NCBI GenBank assembly: GCA_027257055.1
Contig: JAPVLO010000570.1
Coordinates: 1,564,001 to 1,628,000, forward strand
Length of the DNA: 64,000 nucleotides
Direction of reading: 5' to 3'
Origin: Cephalopachus bancanus
Taxonomy: Eukaryota > Chordata > Mammalia > Primates > Tarsiidae
Positions within the stretch are counted from its first letter, which is position 1. Each line of letters opens with the position of its first letter. A program made the translations under genes and the position numbers. Of the stretch, positions 22,328 through 36,400 are shown piece after piece. The notes under the pieces are model-generated. The model did not search any database. It had not been told where the DNA came from and saw nothing but the letters and a program-made list of their open reading frames with translations.

Positions 22328-23990
22328 TCTGTTAGAACTCTTAAAGGCCTATGCCACAAAGGGGAAAGAGAGATGAAAAGTCCTCCATTTTGTGCAAAAA
22401 AGGACTAAGGGCATTCTTAAATGAGGAACGTTCTTATGGTCCTAGAAAGGGCTTGCTTGGAGAGAGACAGAATAATGAGAGAAAAGTAAATGCCAAGAAA
22501 TTTCTCTCCTAGTACACCAGTAGAAAGATATAACCACTTCTTTTCCAACAGTTTATTTCAGATTACTAGATTTTTTTTTTAACTCCAGGAAGAAAGTTCA
22601 AATTTTATCATGAAAGCCAACATCAGAATAAGATTCTCATTATCAAAATTTGTTCCGTAGTCAAATATTAAAAATATATACCTAAGCATACATTGAGGGA
22701 CTCAATAACTATGGAACTAAAATAAAATTTTGTAATCTCCCCTCCCCCAGCCTTGATCCACCAAAGGAAGTAATATTCTAGGTTGGTTCTTGAATTATTT
22801 ATGGTCTAATAAAAGATCTACCTTATTCAAGCATTGTTTTTACATGAATTTAACAATGATCCCCATTGGTTCTGGGATATTGTAGGATATATGGTACTAT
22901 TTCAAAAGGTATAATAAACGTCACAACAAAATCATTCCTGATTAATTTATATTTGTCAAGTGTTGTAAACTAGGAGGATGGGACGTAAACTACCTAGTTA
23001 ATTACTGAACTAAACAGGATATTCAATTACAAAGGTCAGAAATCCACAGAAGACAAATTGTCCTGTCTCTCATCCCACAGTCTCACAAAATACTAACGTT
23101 CATGCCAAAGTTCTCAATTTTCCATTTCCTTCCTATTCAATTAATGATTATTAGGGAAAAAGCAGATAGACATGGATATAAAAAAGTATATTTTGGAAAA
23201 TATCTCAATGACTAAACTATTGGTTCTGTTAAACAGGATATATATTTTAAAGAAATACACTTAAGTAAGTATATCCTTATGTCTTACAAATATAACAGAG
23301 TTCAATTCAAATAGTGCTAACAATTTCTAGTAGTGAAGTCAGATTATCATCTTGTGATTTATGAGTTTTATAGCAATTCATAGAATGACAAATTAAAGAC
23401 ATTCATAACCTGAAATCTAATGTCTGTATGCTGCATTATTCATTGATCAACAAATTGAAAGTATGAACAACTATTTTTCCTCCTCCATTTTCTGCATTTC
23501 CTGTTACCTAAGTCACCTCCTTGTATAGGTGACTCTGAATTCATTTTGGTTCTCTACAAATGAGAAATTGCTGATTGTTTTAAAATTTGCATTATTTTCA
23601 AAATTGAGTTATTGATATTGATACCTCTTGTAAGTTCTTTACAGGGACAAGCTTTAAAGTAAATTTTTCTGATCTTTGTCAGATGCAACTTTTACTTATA
23701 GTGAGTGTTCAATAAATGTTTGTTGCTAATAAAAATTTGCCAATCTGTCATGTATGAACATTAAGTACTCACATGCTTGAATAGACATGCATGCCCACAC
23801 CAATATTTATACATACTTGTGGGGGATATTTGACTAGTTTCTGGTATGAAATTTTCTGATCTACCAGGAAAGAGGCAAGAGTAGTACCAACAGATAATCC
23901 TCAAATTATTTAAATCTTCCTGAGAAATGCTTACAGACACATTAACATATATCCATAAAATTCTCAAAAAGAATTTTAAAATAATATCTG
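22328..23990. other. Intron 12 stretch without recognised genes
   Basis: AT-rich intron; no exon, RNA gene or clear transposon recognised. Confidence 0.6.
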
Positions 23991-24002
23991 GATTTGATTG
24001 TA

Positions 24003-24536
24003 CAGCTTCAACATGCATGTGTCAGATACTATTCTAAGCATATTACAAATATTATTATTATTATTATTATTATTATTTTGAGTTGGAGTCTCACTCTGTC
24101 ACCCAGACTGGAGTGCAGTGGCCGCTCCTGGCCACCGCAGCCTCGACCTGCCGGGCTCCGGCGATCCTTCCGCCTCAGCCTTCCGAGTAGCCAGAATTAC
24201 AGGCATGTGCTACCATGCCCGGCTGATTTTTTGATTTATTGTAGAGATGAGGTATCACTGCCCAGGCGGGTCTTGAACCTGCGGGCTCAGGCAATCCACT
24301 CACCTCAGCCTCCCAAAGGCGTGGGATTACAGACTGAGCCACCGAGCCCAGCTCAAATATTATTTTATTTCACTTGTGCAATAGCCAACTGTTATCCTCA
24401 TTGTACAGATGAAAAAAACAGAAGGACAATGGGGTTAAGTAAATTTACTAAAGTCATGAAATTAGAAAAGGAAGAGCTGAGACTCCGAAATGGAATTCAA
24501 ACCCTCATGATTTGCATGCAGAGTACTTGACATTGT
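24003..24536 (-). mobile_element. MIR SINE split by an Alu
   Basis: The left piece (catgtgtcagatactattct, 24015-24050) and the right piece (tatcctcattgtacagatga, then cgaaatggaattcaaaccct) together make one reverse-oriented MIR. The Alu at 24057-24353 interrupts it, duplicating caaatattatt. Confidence 0.75.
24057..24353 (-). mobile_element. Alu, young lineage-specific subfamily with (TTA)n head
   Basis: Full reverse Alu with a (TTA)n-modified tail. It has the short left arm (tgcccaggcgggtcttgaac) and the cccaaaggcgtgggatt variant. Repeats caaatattatt at 24046 and 24354 flank it. A 178-aa open frame running through it is an antisense-Alu artefact. Confidence 0.95.
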
Positions 24537-24845
24537 GTGCCTGTAATACTATCAAGTAGAGGGTGCAGCCAGTCACTTAAGTCAGTGTTCTTTAAACTAG
24601 GACATGTACAAGGATACATGAGGGCTTTTCATGAGGTACAATAACTAGAAGGGAGTCATCATCCAGATGCTCAGCTCCTCCTACCTTCCACTTTATTAAA
24701 TGATGCATTTCAATATATTTTACTTTCCATGTTTAATAATAAATTATTAAAACAGTAACGTATTTATGACAGTTGGAGTAATTTTGTGTAAATACTAATT
24801 GTATTGATTATTCAATCCAGATAAATTTTTTCATACTTAAAAACA

Positions 24846-25148
24846 GGCTGGGTTCGGTGGCTCAGCCTGTAATCCCAGTGCTTTCGGAGGCCGAGGTGAG
24901 TGGATTGCCTGAGCCTGCTGGTTCGAGACCCGCCCGGGCAACTTGGTGAGACCTCATCTCTACAATAAATCAAAAATTAGCCAGGCGTGGTAGCGCATGC
25001 CTGTAGTTCCAGCTACTTAGAAGGCTGAGGTGGAAGGATCACTGGAGCCCAGCAGGTTGAGGCTGCGGTGGCCGGGAGTGTGTCACTGCACTCCAGTCGG
25101 GTCGACAGAGTGAGACTCCAATTCAAAAAACAAAACAAAACAAAACAA
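24846..25148 (+). mobile_element. Alu, intermediate lineage-specific form
   Basis: Full plus-strand Alu: ggctgggttcggtggctcag (box A of the lineage type), ggttcgagacccgcccggg, ctacaataaatcaaaaatta and ggctgcggtggccgggag. A-rich tail of CAAAA units. Confidence 0.95.
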
Positions 25149-25559
25149 ATATAACCCTAGGTAAATTTTTAAAAATTCTATTTCAATTTATTTTCTAAAT
25201 GGATGATGAATATAAAATATTCCACATAGATTACATTGGATACATTTAAATATTCCACATACTTAGATTCTATTGAATACATTATAGTTTTATTACTACA
25301 AATCAATATTTAGGATGTTAGAAATTATATTCTTTGCAATTATTTTAAATTTCTGATGAAAAACTGTATGTCAATTAACAAGTGTTCAAGGGATACATAA
25401 GCAAAAAGTTTTAAAAACCTCAAGACTATAAGGTAAACTCAAAATCAAACATGCAGAACGTGTCACATCTCTACTAAAATTTAACTGTGTAAAATAAACC
25501 CTAATTTTACTGTCTATAAACTATGCTCCTTTTACTTCATTTAGCCACTGCTTAAAGGC
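25149..25559. other. Intron 12 stretch between Alu and L1
   Basis: AT-rich. The sequences on both sides of the Alu (about 24582-24840 and 25160-25430) contain a possible old transposon with weak inverted ends (cagtgttctttaaac and gttttaaaaacctc). I cannot name it. Confidence 0.4.
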
Positions 25560-26758
25560 ATAATGGGGCCCTGTCTGTTCCAAGCTCGAACAAAGTTAGA
25601 AGCTCTGCTGGTGACAGGGGTGAGTGATTCTAAGATTTTTTGAGTCAGTTAACCAACTCCCAGCTGTGTGGGAGCTGTCAGTCTCACATGGGAGGAAACC
25701 TAGTCAGGGTACAGTCGGGGGAAACCAAAGGCCAAGTGAAGTAGAAAAAAACACCCCTGCCCACCGGCTGCTGGTGTGGCAGCCAGCTCCCAGGCAGGAA
25801 AACAAACAAAAAAACACCTGTAGAGTGAATCTGATTGGCACATCCGCCACCCCCAGCTAGTGGAAAAAAAGACCAGCATCTCTCTTGCTGAGCAAGGCAA
25901 AGAGGAGGGACCCAGCCATAGAGACACCCTGCACCCAGAAAAGGTCTTTTTGTACACACAGAGACCAGAAAGCCATGGCACATGCAGGAAACCGGGCACC
26001 CAAACCCTTGTCATGTTCCAGGCTGGTACAGGAACTGAAGTCTCACCTGGTGAAGAAGTGAGGAAGTCTAAGATGAGTCAATTCACCCCCTTTCAGCCAT
26101 GGTCACAGGCAGCTGGGGCTGAAAACTGGTTCAAACTGTTTTACTAGTTTAGCAGTGGGAAAGAGAACATGCAATAACGGAAACCTGCCACAGGGTGGAG
26201 CAAGCAGCAGAAGTGAATGCATCTCCCTCTCTCACTGATTGTCAGAATTACAGAAGGAAAAGAGGCCTGTCACAAATGAGGAAAAAACAACAGAAAAACA
26301 CAGGGAACCCTCAGAATCCTAAAGAGACAGTGTGATAAAACAGTCATTAGAACACAAACAATGGAAACACCAAGAACAACCTGCCCCAGATGACAGCCAC
26401 AGAAATCAGATATTGGATAGAAAAAATTAAGAGGAACTAAGAGAAAAAAAGAAGTGAAACACAATGAAGTTGTACAGGAAGTAAAAGCAGAGTTGGTCAA
26501 TTTTTTTTAAAGCCTATTCTAAAATAATGGAGATGAAAAACTCCATCCTTGAAATAAGTAACAAAGTAGCAAGCACAAGAAGTAGAATCAATCAAGCAGA
26601 GTAAAGAATCTCATACCTTGAAGACTAAAACATGGATTTAAACCAATCTGTTAAAAACAGAAAAAAACCCAAAAGGAAGAAGCAAAGCCTTCAAGAGATG
26701 TAGGTATGTCAAGAAGCCAAATCTATGCTTGAATAGTACCCCTGAAACTTAAAGGGAA

Positions 26759-27222
26759 ATGGAGAACACCATGGAACAAGTATTCTATGAGGTTACCCAA
26801 GGAAACTTTCCTCATCTTGCCAAGGACAATACCATTCAAGCACAAAAGATTCAGAGAACCCATGCAAGAGATCACATGAGAAGACAAACCCCTAATCAAA
26901 TAGTAATCCACCTCCCAAAAGTAAGCATGAATGAAAAAATCCTAAAGGCAGTGAGAGAGAATGGTCAGACAACCTACCAGGGAAGACTCATCAGAACCAC
27001 TTCAGACTTATCTGCAGAAACACTACAAGCCAGAAGACTAGAGTCCATTTTTTATGTTCTAAAAGGGAAGCAATTCCAAACAAGAATCTCATAACCCATC
27101 AAGCTAAGCTTCACCAGTGATACAAAATTAAAATCCTTCAATGATATCCAATCCCTGAGAGAATATGTTGCCTCCAGACCAGTCCCTCAGGAGATGCTTA
27201 AGAAGGTCTTGATCACAGAATA
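26759..27222 (+). pseudogene. L1 ORF1 remnant (C-terminal domain)
   Basis: The frame covers the end of the RRM-like domain and the C-terminal domain of L1 ORF1 protein, an RNA-binding chaperone of L1 RNA. Recognisable text: NQIVIHLPKVSMNEKILKAV and TTYQGRLIRTTSDLSAETLQ. The coiled coil upstream (about 26480-26750) is broken by several stops. Not functional. Confidence 0.8.
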
Positions 27223-28848
27223 AAAAGAACAGTCAGGCCCATCACAAACATACAGGCAAACACAGAATTAACAAAGCATACAGCGTACCCACAAAAATGA
27301 AAACACACATACATAAATACAAAAGTTAAAAGAAAACAAAGCAACCCCCTAAGAGTCCCATCACAGGGATCAGTTCTCACATTTCAATAATCAAACTGAA
27401 TATGAATGGATTACATACACCACTGAAAAGACAGAGTGGCAAATTGGATAAAAACCATGATCAAAAAATCAGCTGTCTCCAGGAAACTCACCTCTCTGCA
27501 AAGGACACCCACAGACTCAAAGTTGTAGGCTGAAAAGTGATCTTGCAGGTAAACACAAAACAGAAGAAGGCAGGGGTAGCTATGCTGATATCAGACAAAG
27601 CAGTCTTTAAGCCAACAAAAGTTAAAAAGGACACAGGACACTACATAAGGATAAAAGACTCAATTCACCAGTAAGAAATATCCCACTTAAACATATATGC
27701 ACCCACCATAGAAGCACCAGGTTTTATAAAACAATTACTAAGGAAACGAAGAGAGAAAATTGACTCTGACATAATCATACTTGAAGATGTAAATACCACA
27801 CTAACAGCTTTAGATAGATCACCGAGGCAAAAACCTAAAAAGGAGATTGAGAAATTCAACTGGATGCTTCATCAAATGGACTTAACAGACATCTACAGAA
27901 CACTCCACCCAACATTTACAGAGTATACATTCTACTCATCAGCACATGAAACATACTCCAAGATCAATCACATTCTCAGACATAAATCAGGCATAAACAA
28001 TTTTCAGAGAACCAAAATAATACCATGCATCTTCACAGATCACAGTGCAATAAAAATGAATATTGCCACCAACAAGATACCCCCAGAACACACAAAGACC
28101 AAGCAACATGCTTTTAAATGACTTCTGGGTAGACACAGAAATAAAGAAATAAAAAGATTCCTAGAAATAAAGACATATTTTATCAGAATCTCTAGGATGC
28201 CATGAAATCAGTGTTAAGAGGACAATTCATAGCATTGTACACACACATCAAGAAAACAGAAAGATCATATCTTAATGCCAACATAATGTAAACATCTTAA
28301 TGTCACGCCTAAAGAAGCTGGAAAGACAAGACCACCAAAATACTAACTTCAGCAAAAGAACCAAGATCACCAAGATAGAATCACAATTGCAGGACATAAA
28401 AGACAAAAATATCATAGAAAGAACAAGAAAAAAAGCTGGTTTTTTGAAAGGATAAGTAAGATTGACAGACCCCTGGCCAGATTGACTACAAATAAAAGAA
28501 AAAGAGAAAGACCAAATAAACACTATTAGAAAGGCAAAAGGTGAAGTCACAATTGACCATGAAGAAATTAAAAACATTATTCAGAGATTACTATGTACAC
28601 CCGCATGCAAATAAACTTGATAACTTAAAGGAAATGAAGGACTTTCTGACATCACAAAACTTCCCAAGGTTGAAACAAGAAGAAACTGAAACTCTAACAG
28701 ACCAAGAAGAATCAAAGAAATTGAATCAGTCATAAGAAATCTCCCCACCAAAAAAGCCCTGGACAAGATGGCTTCCCAGCTGAACTCTACAAGACATAAA
28801 TGGAGAAGCTGATACTAATCATATTGAAAGTATTCTAGGCAATCAATA

Positions 28849-29410
28849 ATGAGGAAATTCTCCAACTCATTTTATGAAACTAACATCATACTGACACCCA
28901 AACCTGGCAGAGACCTTACAAGAAAGCTGAATTACAGGCCAATCTCCTTGGTGAACATAGACCCAAAAATTCTCAATAAGATTCTAGCAAATTGGATCCA
29001 ACAACACATCTTAAGGAACATCCACCATGACAAGGTGGGCTTCATTCCTGTAATCCAGAAGTGGTTCAACATTCGCAAGGCCATAAATGTAATTGAATAC
29101 ATTAATAGATGTAAAACCAAGAACCACATGATTACATAATTAGATGTAGAAAAAGGATTCAACAAAATCCAGCATACCTTCTTGATAAAAATCCTTGAAC
29201 TCCTAGGCACAGAGGGAACATTCCTCAAAGTAGTAAGAGCTATCTATGATAAACCCACAGCTAACACTTTGTTCAATGGGCAGAAATCTGAAGCATTTTC
29301 CCTGAGAATGGGAATAAGACAAGGATGCCCAATCTCACCCTTCCTGTCGAACACAGTGCTGAAAGTTCTAGCCAGAATAATCAGACAAGAGAAGAAATGG
29401 GATATTTAAA
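28849..29410 (+). pseudogene. L1 ORF2 reverse transcriptase remnant
   Basis: Two overlapping frames carry conserved fingers and palm segments of the L1 reverse transcriptase: [20 protein letters not shown], then [20 protein letters not shown], and after a stop [20 protein letters not shown]. They are interrupted by stops at about 29137 and 29407, and the FADD-like catalytic site does not read in frame. Confidence 0.85.
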
Positions 29411-31380
29411 TAGGAAAAGAGGAAGTTAAGTTATCCCTCTGCAGACAACATGACTCTATACCTTGAAAACCCAAGAGATTCTGTCAAAAGTCTTCTAGCA
29501 TCGATAAATGACTTTGGTAAAGTTTTGGAGTACAAAATCAGTGTGCAAAATACAACTGCATTTCTATACACCAGCAATAGGCAGGCAGAGAACCAAATAA
29601 AAAACACAATCCCATTCACAAGAGTCATTAAAAAAAGGAACATTATGGCAATCACCTAACTAGGGAAGTGAAAGACCTTTACAGTGAGAACTACAAAACA
29701 CTGCTTAAAGAAATCAGAGAGGACACAAATGAAAAAACATTCCTTGCTTATGGATTGGAAGAATCAATATTGTCAAGACATCCATCCTACCTAAGGCAAT
29801 CTACAGATTCAATGCAATACCCATAAAATTATCATTATCAACATCATTTTTCTCAGACCTGAAAACAATACAGAAATTCATATGGAACAGATAAGAGCAT
29901 GAATAGCCAAAACAATCCTCAGCCAAAGGAACAATGTGGGCGGTATCACACTTCTAGACTTTAAACTTTATTACAAGGCTACAGTAACTAAAACAGCCTG
30001 GTATTGGTATGAGCATAGACACATTGACCAATGGAACAGAACAGAGATTCTGGAAACAAAAACACAGTCCCTCAACCAACTCATCTTCAAGAAAGCCACC
30101 AATAACAACCACTGAGAAAAGAGACCATATTTAGCAAATGGTGCTGGGAAAACTGGCTGACCACATGCAGAAGAATGAAACTGGACCCTACCTATCACCA
30201 TATACAAAAATCAACTCAAAATGGGTTAAAGACCTTAACGTAAAACCTCAAATTATAAGAATCCTAGAAGAAAATATAGGAAAAACCCTTATGCACATCC
30301 GAGTAGGCAATGCATTCTTGACCATGTCCTCAAAAGCAAATGCCATAAAAGTTAAGATAGACAACTGGGACCTCATCAAACTGAAAAGCCTTTGCACAGC
30401 AAAAGAAACCATCAAGAGATTAAAGAGACACCCCTAGGGTGGGAAAAAATATTTGCAAGCCATGCATCTGATAAAGGCCTAACATCCAAGATCTATAAGG
30501 AACTCAAATTAATTGAAAGGGGAAAAAAACACATTAAAAAGTAGTCAAAGGACATGAACAGACATTTCTCAAAAGAAGACATACAAGCAGCCAACAGACA
30601 CATGAAAAAATGTTCAACCTCACCAATCATCAGAGAAATACAAATTAAAACTACAGTGAGATACCACCTAACTCCAGTGAGTTTGGCTTTCATTAATAAG
30701 TCAAAAAACAACAGATGGTGGTGTGGGTGCATTGAAAAAAGAACACTTCTACATTGTTGGTGAGAGAGCAAACTTGTTCAACTTCTATGGAAAGCAGTGT
30801 GGTAATTTCTAAAATAACTAAAAATTGATCTTTCATATGATCCAGCAATCCCCCTCCTGGGACTATAGCCAGAGGAACACAAATAATTCTACAAAAATGT
30901 CACCTGCACACACGTTTGTTGTCATACTATTCACACCAGCAAAACCAGGGAACCAAGTCTACTGCTCTTCAAAAGTGGACTGGATAAAAAAAAAAAGGAA
31001 TACATACACATGATGGAGTACTATGCAGCTATAAAAAAGAACGAAATCATGGACTTTGAGCAAATTGGATGGTGTTGGAGACCATCATACTAAATGAACT
31101 ATCACAGAAACAAAAAACTGAATACTGCATGTTCTCACTCATAAGTGGGCCCTGAACAATAATCATATAAACACAAAGGGGATATCAGCAGTCACTGAGC
31201 ACTACTGAGGGAGGCAGGGAAGGAGGGAGTAGTTTGGGAGGCACTTGACAACACAAAAGGTACCCGGTCCACTTCCAGGTAGGGCCAGTTCGAAGCTCAA
31301 ACTTCACCTGCACGCAGCCTACCTATGTAGTTAATCCTCACTAGTACCCCACATCTCTATAATAAGAAAAAAATTAAAAG

Positions 31381-34270
31381 TTGTAACAGGCTAAACAGAT
31401 GACAAAATATATTCTCTATCACAATTTGTTGGCAATATACTTAGATTTGTATTGGCATTAAATATAACTTAGTGCAAAATAAACTTTATTTCCCAGAACA
31501 AAAGGGTTATACTTGAAAAACTTTGATGAACAGAGTGCCAGTTACAATCAGTATCACTGAAAAGAAGAGCATCTGAAATTCAGAAGACAGAAATAACTCA
31601 AAACACAAGTAGAAATCACAATACCATTTTAGTTCTCCAAACCTGGACTTGGAACACTGATATCTCTTATAAGTTGTTGTTTTGAAACACGTGCAAAATG
31701 GAATTTCTACTTAGACTTTTCACAATGAGTTCATTATAAAGTGACAAGTGTAATGTACAATAGCTGAGTGACACAGTATAGGATGGTTATGTGGCTCTGG
31801 TATTACTTCTGCTCTATCTACTCGCCCAAATCAGTTTATCTTTCTGGTTTCATGATTAACTAGAAGGGGGAAAATTAGTTCATTTATAGGAACTCTTCCA
31901 GAATCAAGTTTTATGAATCTAATTCCGTACTCATCAGCCATGATTCTTTCAATGATGACATATTAGAAAAACAATTGATGGCATTACAAATGTGAATGTA
32001 AAACCAAAGTAAATGCTTGCTGAAAAAGATTGGAAGTCTATTCCTCAAGCTTCTGAGTTTACCACACATAGCAGTCATTCATTCTATACAGGTAGGAAAA
32101 ATTGCCCCAAATGCATTTAACTAATCTTTATGTACAGGCTGGTCAATCTGTCCTGTTGGGCACCCTATCTAGAAATTCATTATTTATTTATTTAGGGATC
32201 AATATAGTGCATAACATATCTTTCTTATAGGCACAAAGGCCAAATGTAACAGAAATAGCACAAGTAGGAATATATGACTGTATTAAAAAGACAAAAGCTC
32301 AGAAACATTTTTTTGAAACGCTTTTTTTTGTAATTATACTGAGTGTGGAACTGAGTTTGAGGACATTTGGCATACAATTTAATTTTTGAATCCAACCATA
32401 AAAAACTCCAGGATTAGCTTATACTTCTCAGTAAATTTTAAGGAAAAAAACAAAACAGAAACAGAACAAGTTAAGATCAGGAGGAAAAATCACTATACTT
32501 GTAAAATCAACTCTGTTTTGTGACAATACTAATAAAAATAATTTAAAATGTCACATTTTCAAAAAAGCAAGTGAAAAAGAAAAAAGGCACCCATAATTGT
32601 TTTATGTAAACTCATTTTTTGAGAGTTATATAACATACTCAAAGTAGGTCATAAAAGTAGAAAAGAGTATATAAACCAGTATCTGCATACAATTCTGGAT
32701 TATTCATTATTATATATTATATTCTCATTGTATATTCACAAACATATAATCATATCACAGATAAATAACATGTGACATCATGTAACATTAAATCCTAGAA
32801 TAAAACAGCTGTTACTGCCTATTATGTATATAAAAAACTTAAAATACCTAGAATATGATTAAGTACTGTAAAGAGTGTGAACTTGAATGTCAAATGGAAG
32901 GGCTACAGAGATAGCTTTGTTCATTTATGAATGACCCTAAAAGAAAATAAATCTCATTATTAAATTCATTAGGATGTAAGAAAAGATGAGTAGGAATATA
33001 TATATATATATGGCTATGTCCTGAAAGATGTTGTATGTTTGTGAAAAACTATGGCTTTTTTTTAACTTTGAGAAGCATAATAAATAGATACATTTCAAAT
33101 ATTTATTGATCTCGATAACAAACCAAATTAGCTGAGGGGATGGGAATTTAATGTGATTTACAGATTTTATAAAATGTAACTTTACTACTTTAAAAAGGAT
33201 ACCATAACTAGGATAACCTAAGGTTGCTCTTAGAAAGACTGCACATTACTGGATGACAATGATTTTCTATCAGTGGATCAAAATACCAACTTATGCAACA
33301 TTGGCCTCTGTTCATATTGAAATTACAGTAATACCTTAATTATTCAGAGATCTTTTATACATATAAGGCTTTTTAACACCCAAGGCAGATGTTGCAATGC
33401 CCACAGACTAACACGACCATCCTCTCAGAACTTGAGTTTTATGTTAATACTACATGCAACTTTAATAAGCACAGTTATCTCACTCTCTGAAAATTATGAG
33501 AAGCAAGTAAGGGGTAAGGGAAGTCAATAGAAAGTGCTGCCAGAGACAGCATCCTGCCAGCTGCATGAATACAGCCTGACAGAGGGAAAAGTGGAAGCCA
33601 CATAAAATGTAGACACAATAAAATGACAAAACCACAACAATATGGGGTCACTTAGCATAGGAGCAAATAGACCTACACACCTTAATAGGTGTGCTGGATT
33701 ATAAGAACTATAATCAATTATGTTCACAATAACCCTAAGTTATAAAGAAAAAAGGTTAAAATATGTTTAGTATATATTCAGTATAATATGGCAAAGAAAT
33801 GTGATACATGCTAGAAAGGTAATTAAGAAAAAAGTGTTAAAATAACATTTCAATTCTGAAAGGATAAATTGCAGCTATCTGAAGAATGGATTTGGAGAGA
33901 CTACAACACTCTATGGGGGTGCTAAATAAGTGATGTATTATTGAATAGTGTTTATAGCAAACGGGTATTTCTAAATAACTTTCTCATCTAACTCCGTTTC
34001 CACATAATGAAAACTCATTCAACAAATTACATGTTTATTTTGAAGAAAAGGTTATCTCTGGTTTCCTTAGGAGGCATCTCTGCTAGAGGCTTCTGTTGCA
34101 CAGGTCAGAAGTCTACTTTTAGAGCAGAAAATTATTCTGAAATAAATGAAGAACAATCACTGACCAGCTCAGCTCACCAAGACATGCCTCGAAGGTATCC
34201 ACTGATATTCTAGAACACACACTTATGGCTCGTAAAGTTCTCTCTAACTCTGGTGATTAATTTTAAAGTA
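31381..34270. other. Intron 12 stretch without recognised genes
   Basis: About 2.9 kb of AT-rich intron with a short (TA)n at about 32998-33011. No exon, RNA gene or clear transposon recognised. Confidence 0.6.
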
Positions 34271-34279
34271 AAAACACAC

Positions 34280-34480
34280 TTAGTACTTGTAAGTGCCATA
34301 CATTGTCCCAATTAATTTGATCCTGATATCAATCCTGAGATAGATACTATCATTATTCCTATTTTATAGATAGAAAAGCTAAGGCATAGAGAAAAGAAGT
34401 AACTTGTTTAAGGTCAGTAAAATAGTAAGTAAAAGCTAGGATCTGAACCCAGACTATGTTCTCCACCACTGTATGATAAT
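34280..34480 (-). mobile_element. MIR SINE
   Basis: Reverse-oriented MIR: gtgccatacattgtcccaat, tatcattattcctattttat, agaagtaacttgtttaaggt and tctgaacccagactatg. One of the better preserved MIRs in the window. Confidence 0.85.
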
Positions 34481-35370
34481 GTGTGAATGGAATGTATCTT
34501 CCTTGTTAACTCAACAATTTATTTGCCTTGAAAGAGCCTTTCATATATACCGTTCCCATATGCTATGAAGGTAAACTTCAGTTGCATACTTACAGTTTTA
34601 TAAATTCTAAATCAAGCCAAATTTAAGGCAGTATGACATCTCTGAAAAGTCATTAACGAGACTAAATAGTAAAAGTAAACTATAAGGTATTTTTTTTGTT
34701 TTACGCACATTCCTGAACACACACTTAAGACTACATTACAGCAATTTCATAGCACAGAATGCAAAATAAAGAGGGCAAAAATATGATTTGTAAAAAGCTT
34801 TAAATTGTACAGTTGAAAATACTGAGAATTATACATTCTATCTTATTACATAATGCCTAAAACATTAATATAAGATCTTCTTTTACAAAAACTACAAAAT
34901 GAATTTCATGTATTATACTCCACAGAAAGTTACACAGTAATTGAATGATATTTAATAAAAAGTACCATAGCATTGGTCAATTCTAAAGTCCACAGTAAAA
35001 GATCACAAATTTTTACCCTGTTCTCAATGGAAAGAAAGTAAAAGCTTGTGCTGAACAAGAATGGATGGAATTGAGCAATAAATGCTGAACAGAAGTGAAG
35101 ATAAATTGAGTATCAGAATTAGCTAACAAGTGAATACTTAATATATGATTAGAGAGAATAACATAAAACTTTCATTAGCTAAGAGCAGAGGACCAATGAC
35201 AAATATAAATTTTCTCATCTTCTTGTATTAATTTAAGTGGGGAAAAATACCTTTAAAATCAATAACATTTTTAAAAGGAAAATATATCTTCACATACAGA
35301 TTGCTATGGCTAATGAAAATGAACTAGATTTAGAAATAAATAAAACCGATTATTTAAAAGTACAAAAAGA

Positions 35371-36400
35371 GGGGACTTCCGGCAAGATGATGACGGAGGA
35401 GCCTGGTCTATGAGACCCTCCGCAAAGGAGAACGCAGAGAGTTTCTGGCTCTCTCCCCAGGGGCTGCAGATCCCAATGTTGGCAGCCTGAACTTCACATG
35501 GAACTAGGCTGTCGCCACTGCTGGAGCATCGCAGTGGTCTGGACAGCCACTGCAGCTGCAGACACAGAGGCACCGGTGTTGCCGCGGCCTCCGTGGCGGC
35601 CATAGCGCATTCTGCCACCCATGCCTGAGGCGATCCACGACTTCAGTCCTTGAAGCCCCTGCAGCAAGATCTGCTGGGATCGCTGCCTCCTCTGTTGCCA
35701 CCGTGACATGTGGCTGGCTGTGGGTCACCTCTCGTGTGCTCTGAGGCAGGCTCCCAACTCCAGCCTCTGCGGGGCTCCTGTCCAGCTCTACCCCCTCTGG
35801 GGCTGCGAGATAGCACCACCTGCAGGCGATTCAAGGTAACAACACCGAAACGGGACAAAAAAGCTTGAAAAACAGACACAGGCCAGATTTGAGTGGTGAA
35901 CTCAGTAGTGATCTGAACTGTCCTTCACAGCAGGCCAGGGGCAACTGACCCTAACTGTGAACAAATTTACCAGCTTGGGAAGACAGCTAGAAATCAGAGC
36001 TGAAAGGACACTGGACTTAAACAAAAAGTCTCAGAGTGTGCTCGATTGGTTCTGTTAGTTTAATGACTTGATTCTATTCCTACTGCTTTGTTCCTTTTTT
36101 TTTCTCTTCCTTTTCTTCTCTTTTCTCTTCTCTGAAAACCATTTCTTTGTATGGAGGAACAGCACACCAATAAGGTGGTTGGTTTGCTTGTATGTTAGCA
36201 TCATTGTATGTTTTAGTTTTTTTTTTGTATGGAAGTTGGTTAGTCTATAGCCGTGGTCTATTGTTTTTATCTGTTTCAGTTTAGGTCTCTCTCTCCATTT
36301 GGTGGTACAGTCATCTGTTTCCCCCCTTACTCCTCTCTCTCTCCACCCCTCTCATTCCCCCACTGTCTGCTCCATTCTCTTCCCTCTGCTAACCTCATTT
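35371..36400 (+). promoter_or_regulatory. L1 5' UTR (internal promoter region)
   Basis: The segment upstream of ORF1 in a full-length L1 normally holds the internal Pol II promoter. Here it starts at the insertion junction and includes a CpG-containing block at about 35500-35850, then a pyrimidine-rich block at about 36080-36400. Whether it is active, or also drives transcription towards the CHM sense strand, cannot be seen from sequence. Confidence 0.6.

Larger units (their letters stand above)
25560..31380 (+). mobile_element. Near full-length L1, degenerate (antisense to CHM)
   Basis: A plus-strand L1 of about 5.8 kb. 25560-26260 is 5' UTR-like (agctctgctggtgacagggg, ctggtgtggcagccagctcc). 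26300-27222 is ORF1, with a recognisable C-terminal domain at 26759-27094 (TTYQGRLIRTTSDLSAETLQ). 27350-31110 is ORF2: reverse transcriptase pieces at 28849-29139 and 29182-29409 ([14 protein letters not shown]) and the C-terminal region at 30138-30780. Both frames have many stops and shifts; where the catalytic aspartates are expected (about 29445) the frame is broken. The 3' UTR ends in an A-rich tail at 31380. I found no convincing target duplication, so the exact 5' end is uncertain. Confidence 0.9.

Noticed and set aside
23994..24530. 178-aa plus-strand open frame
   Set aside because: It runs through the reverse strand of an Alu, which often gives long open frames (LSPRLECSG-type text). 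The remainder is a MIR relic.
35494..35879. Overlapping GC-rich open frames on the minus strand at 35494-35879
   Set aside because: They are the antisense of the L1 5' UTR, which is richer in CG than the rest and therefore open in several frames.
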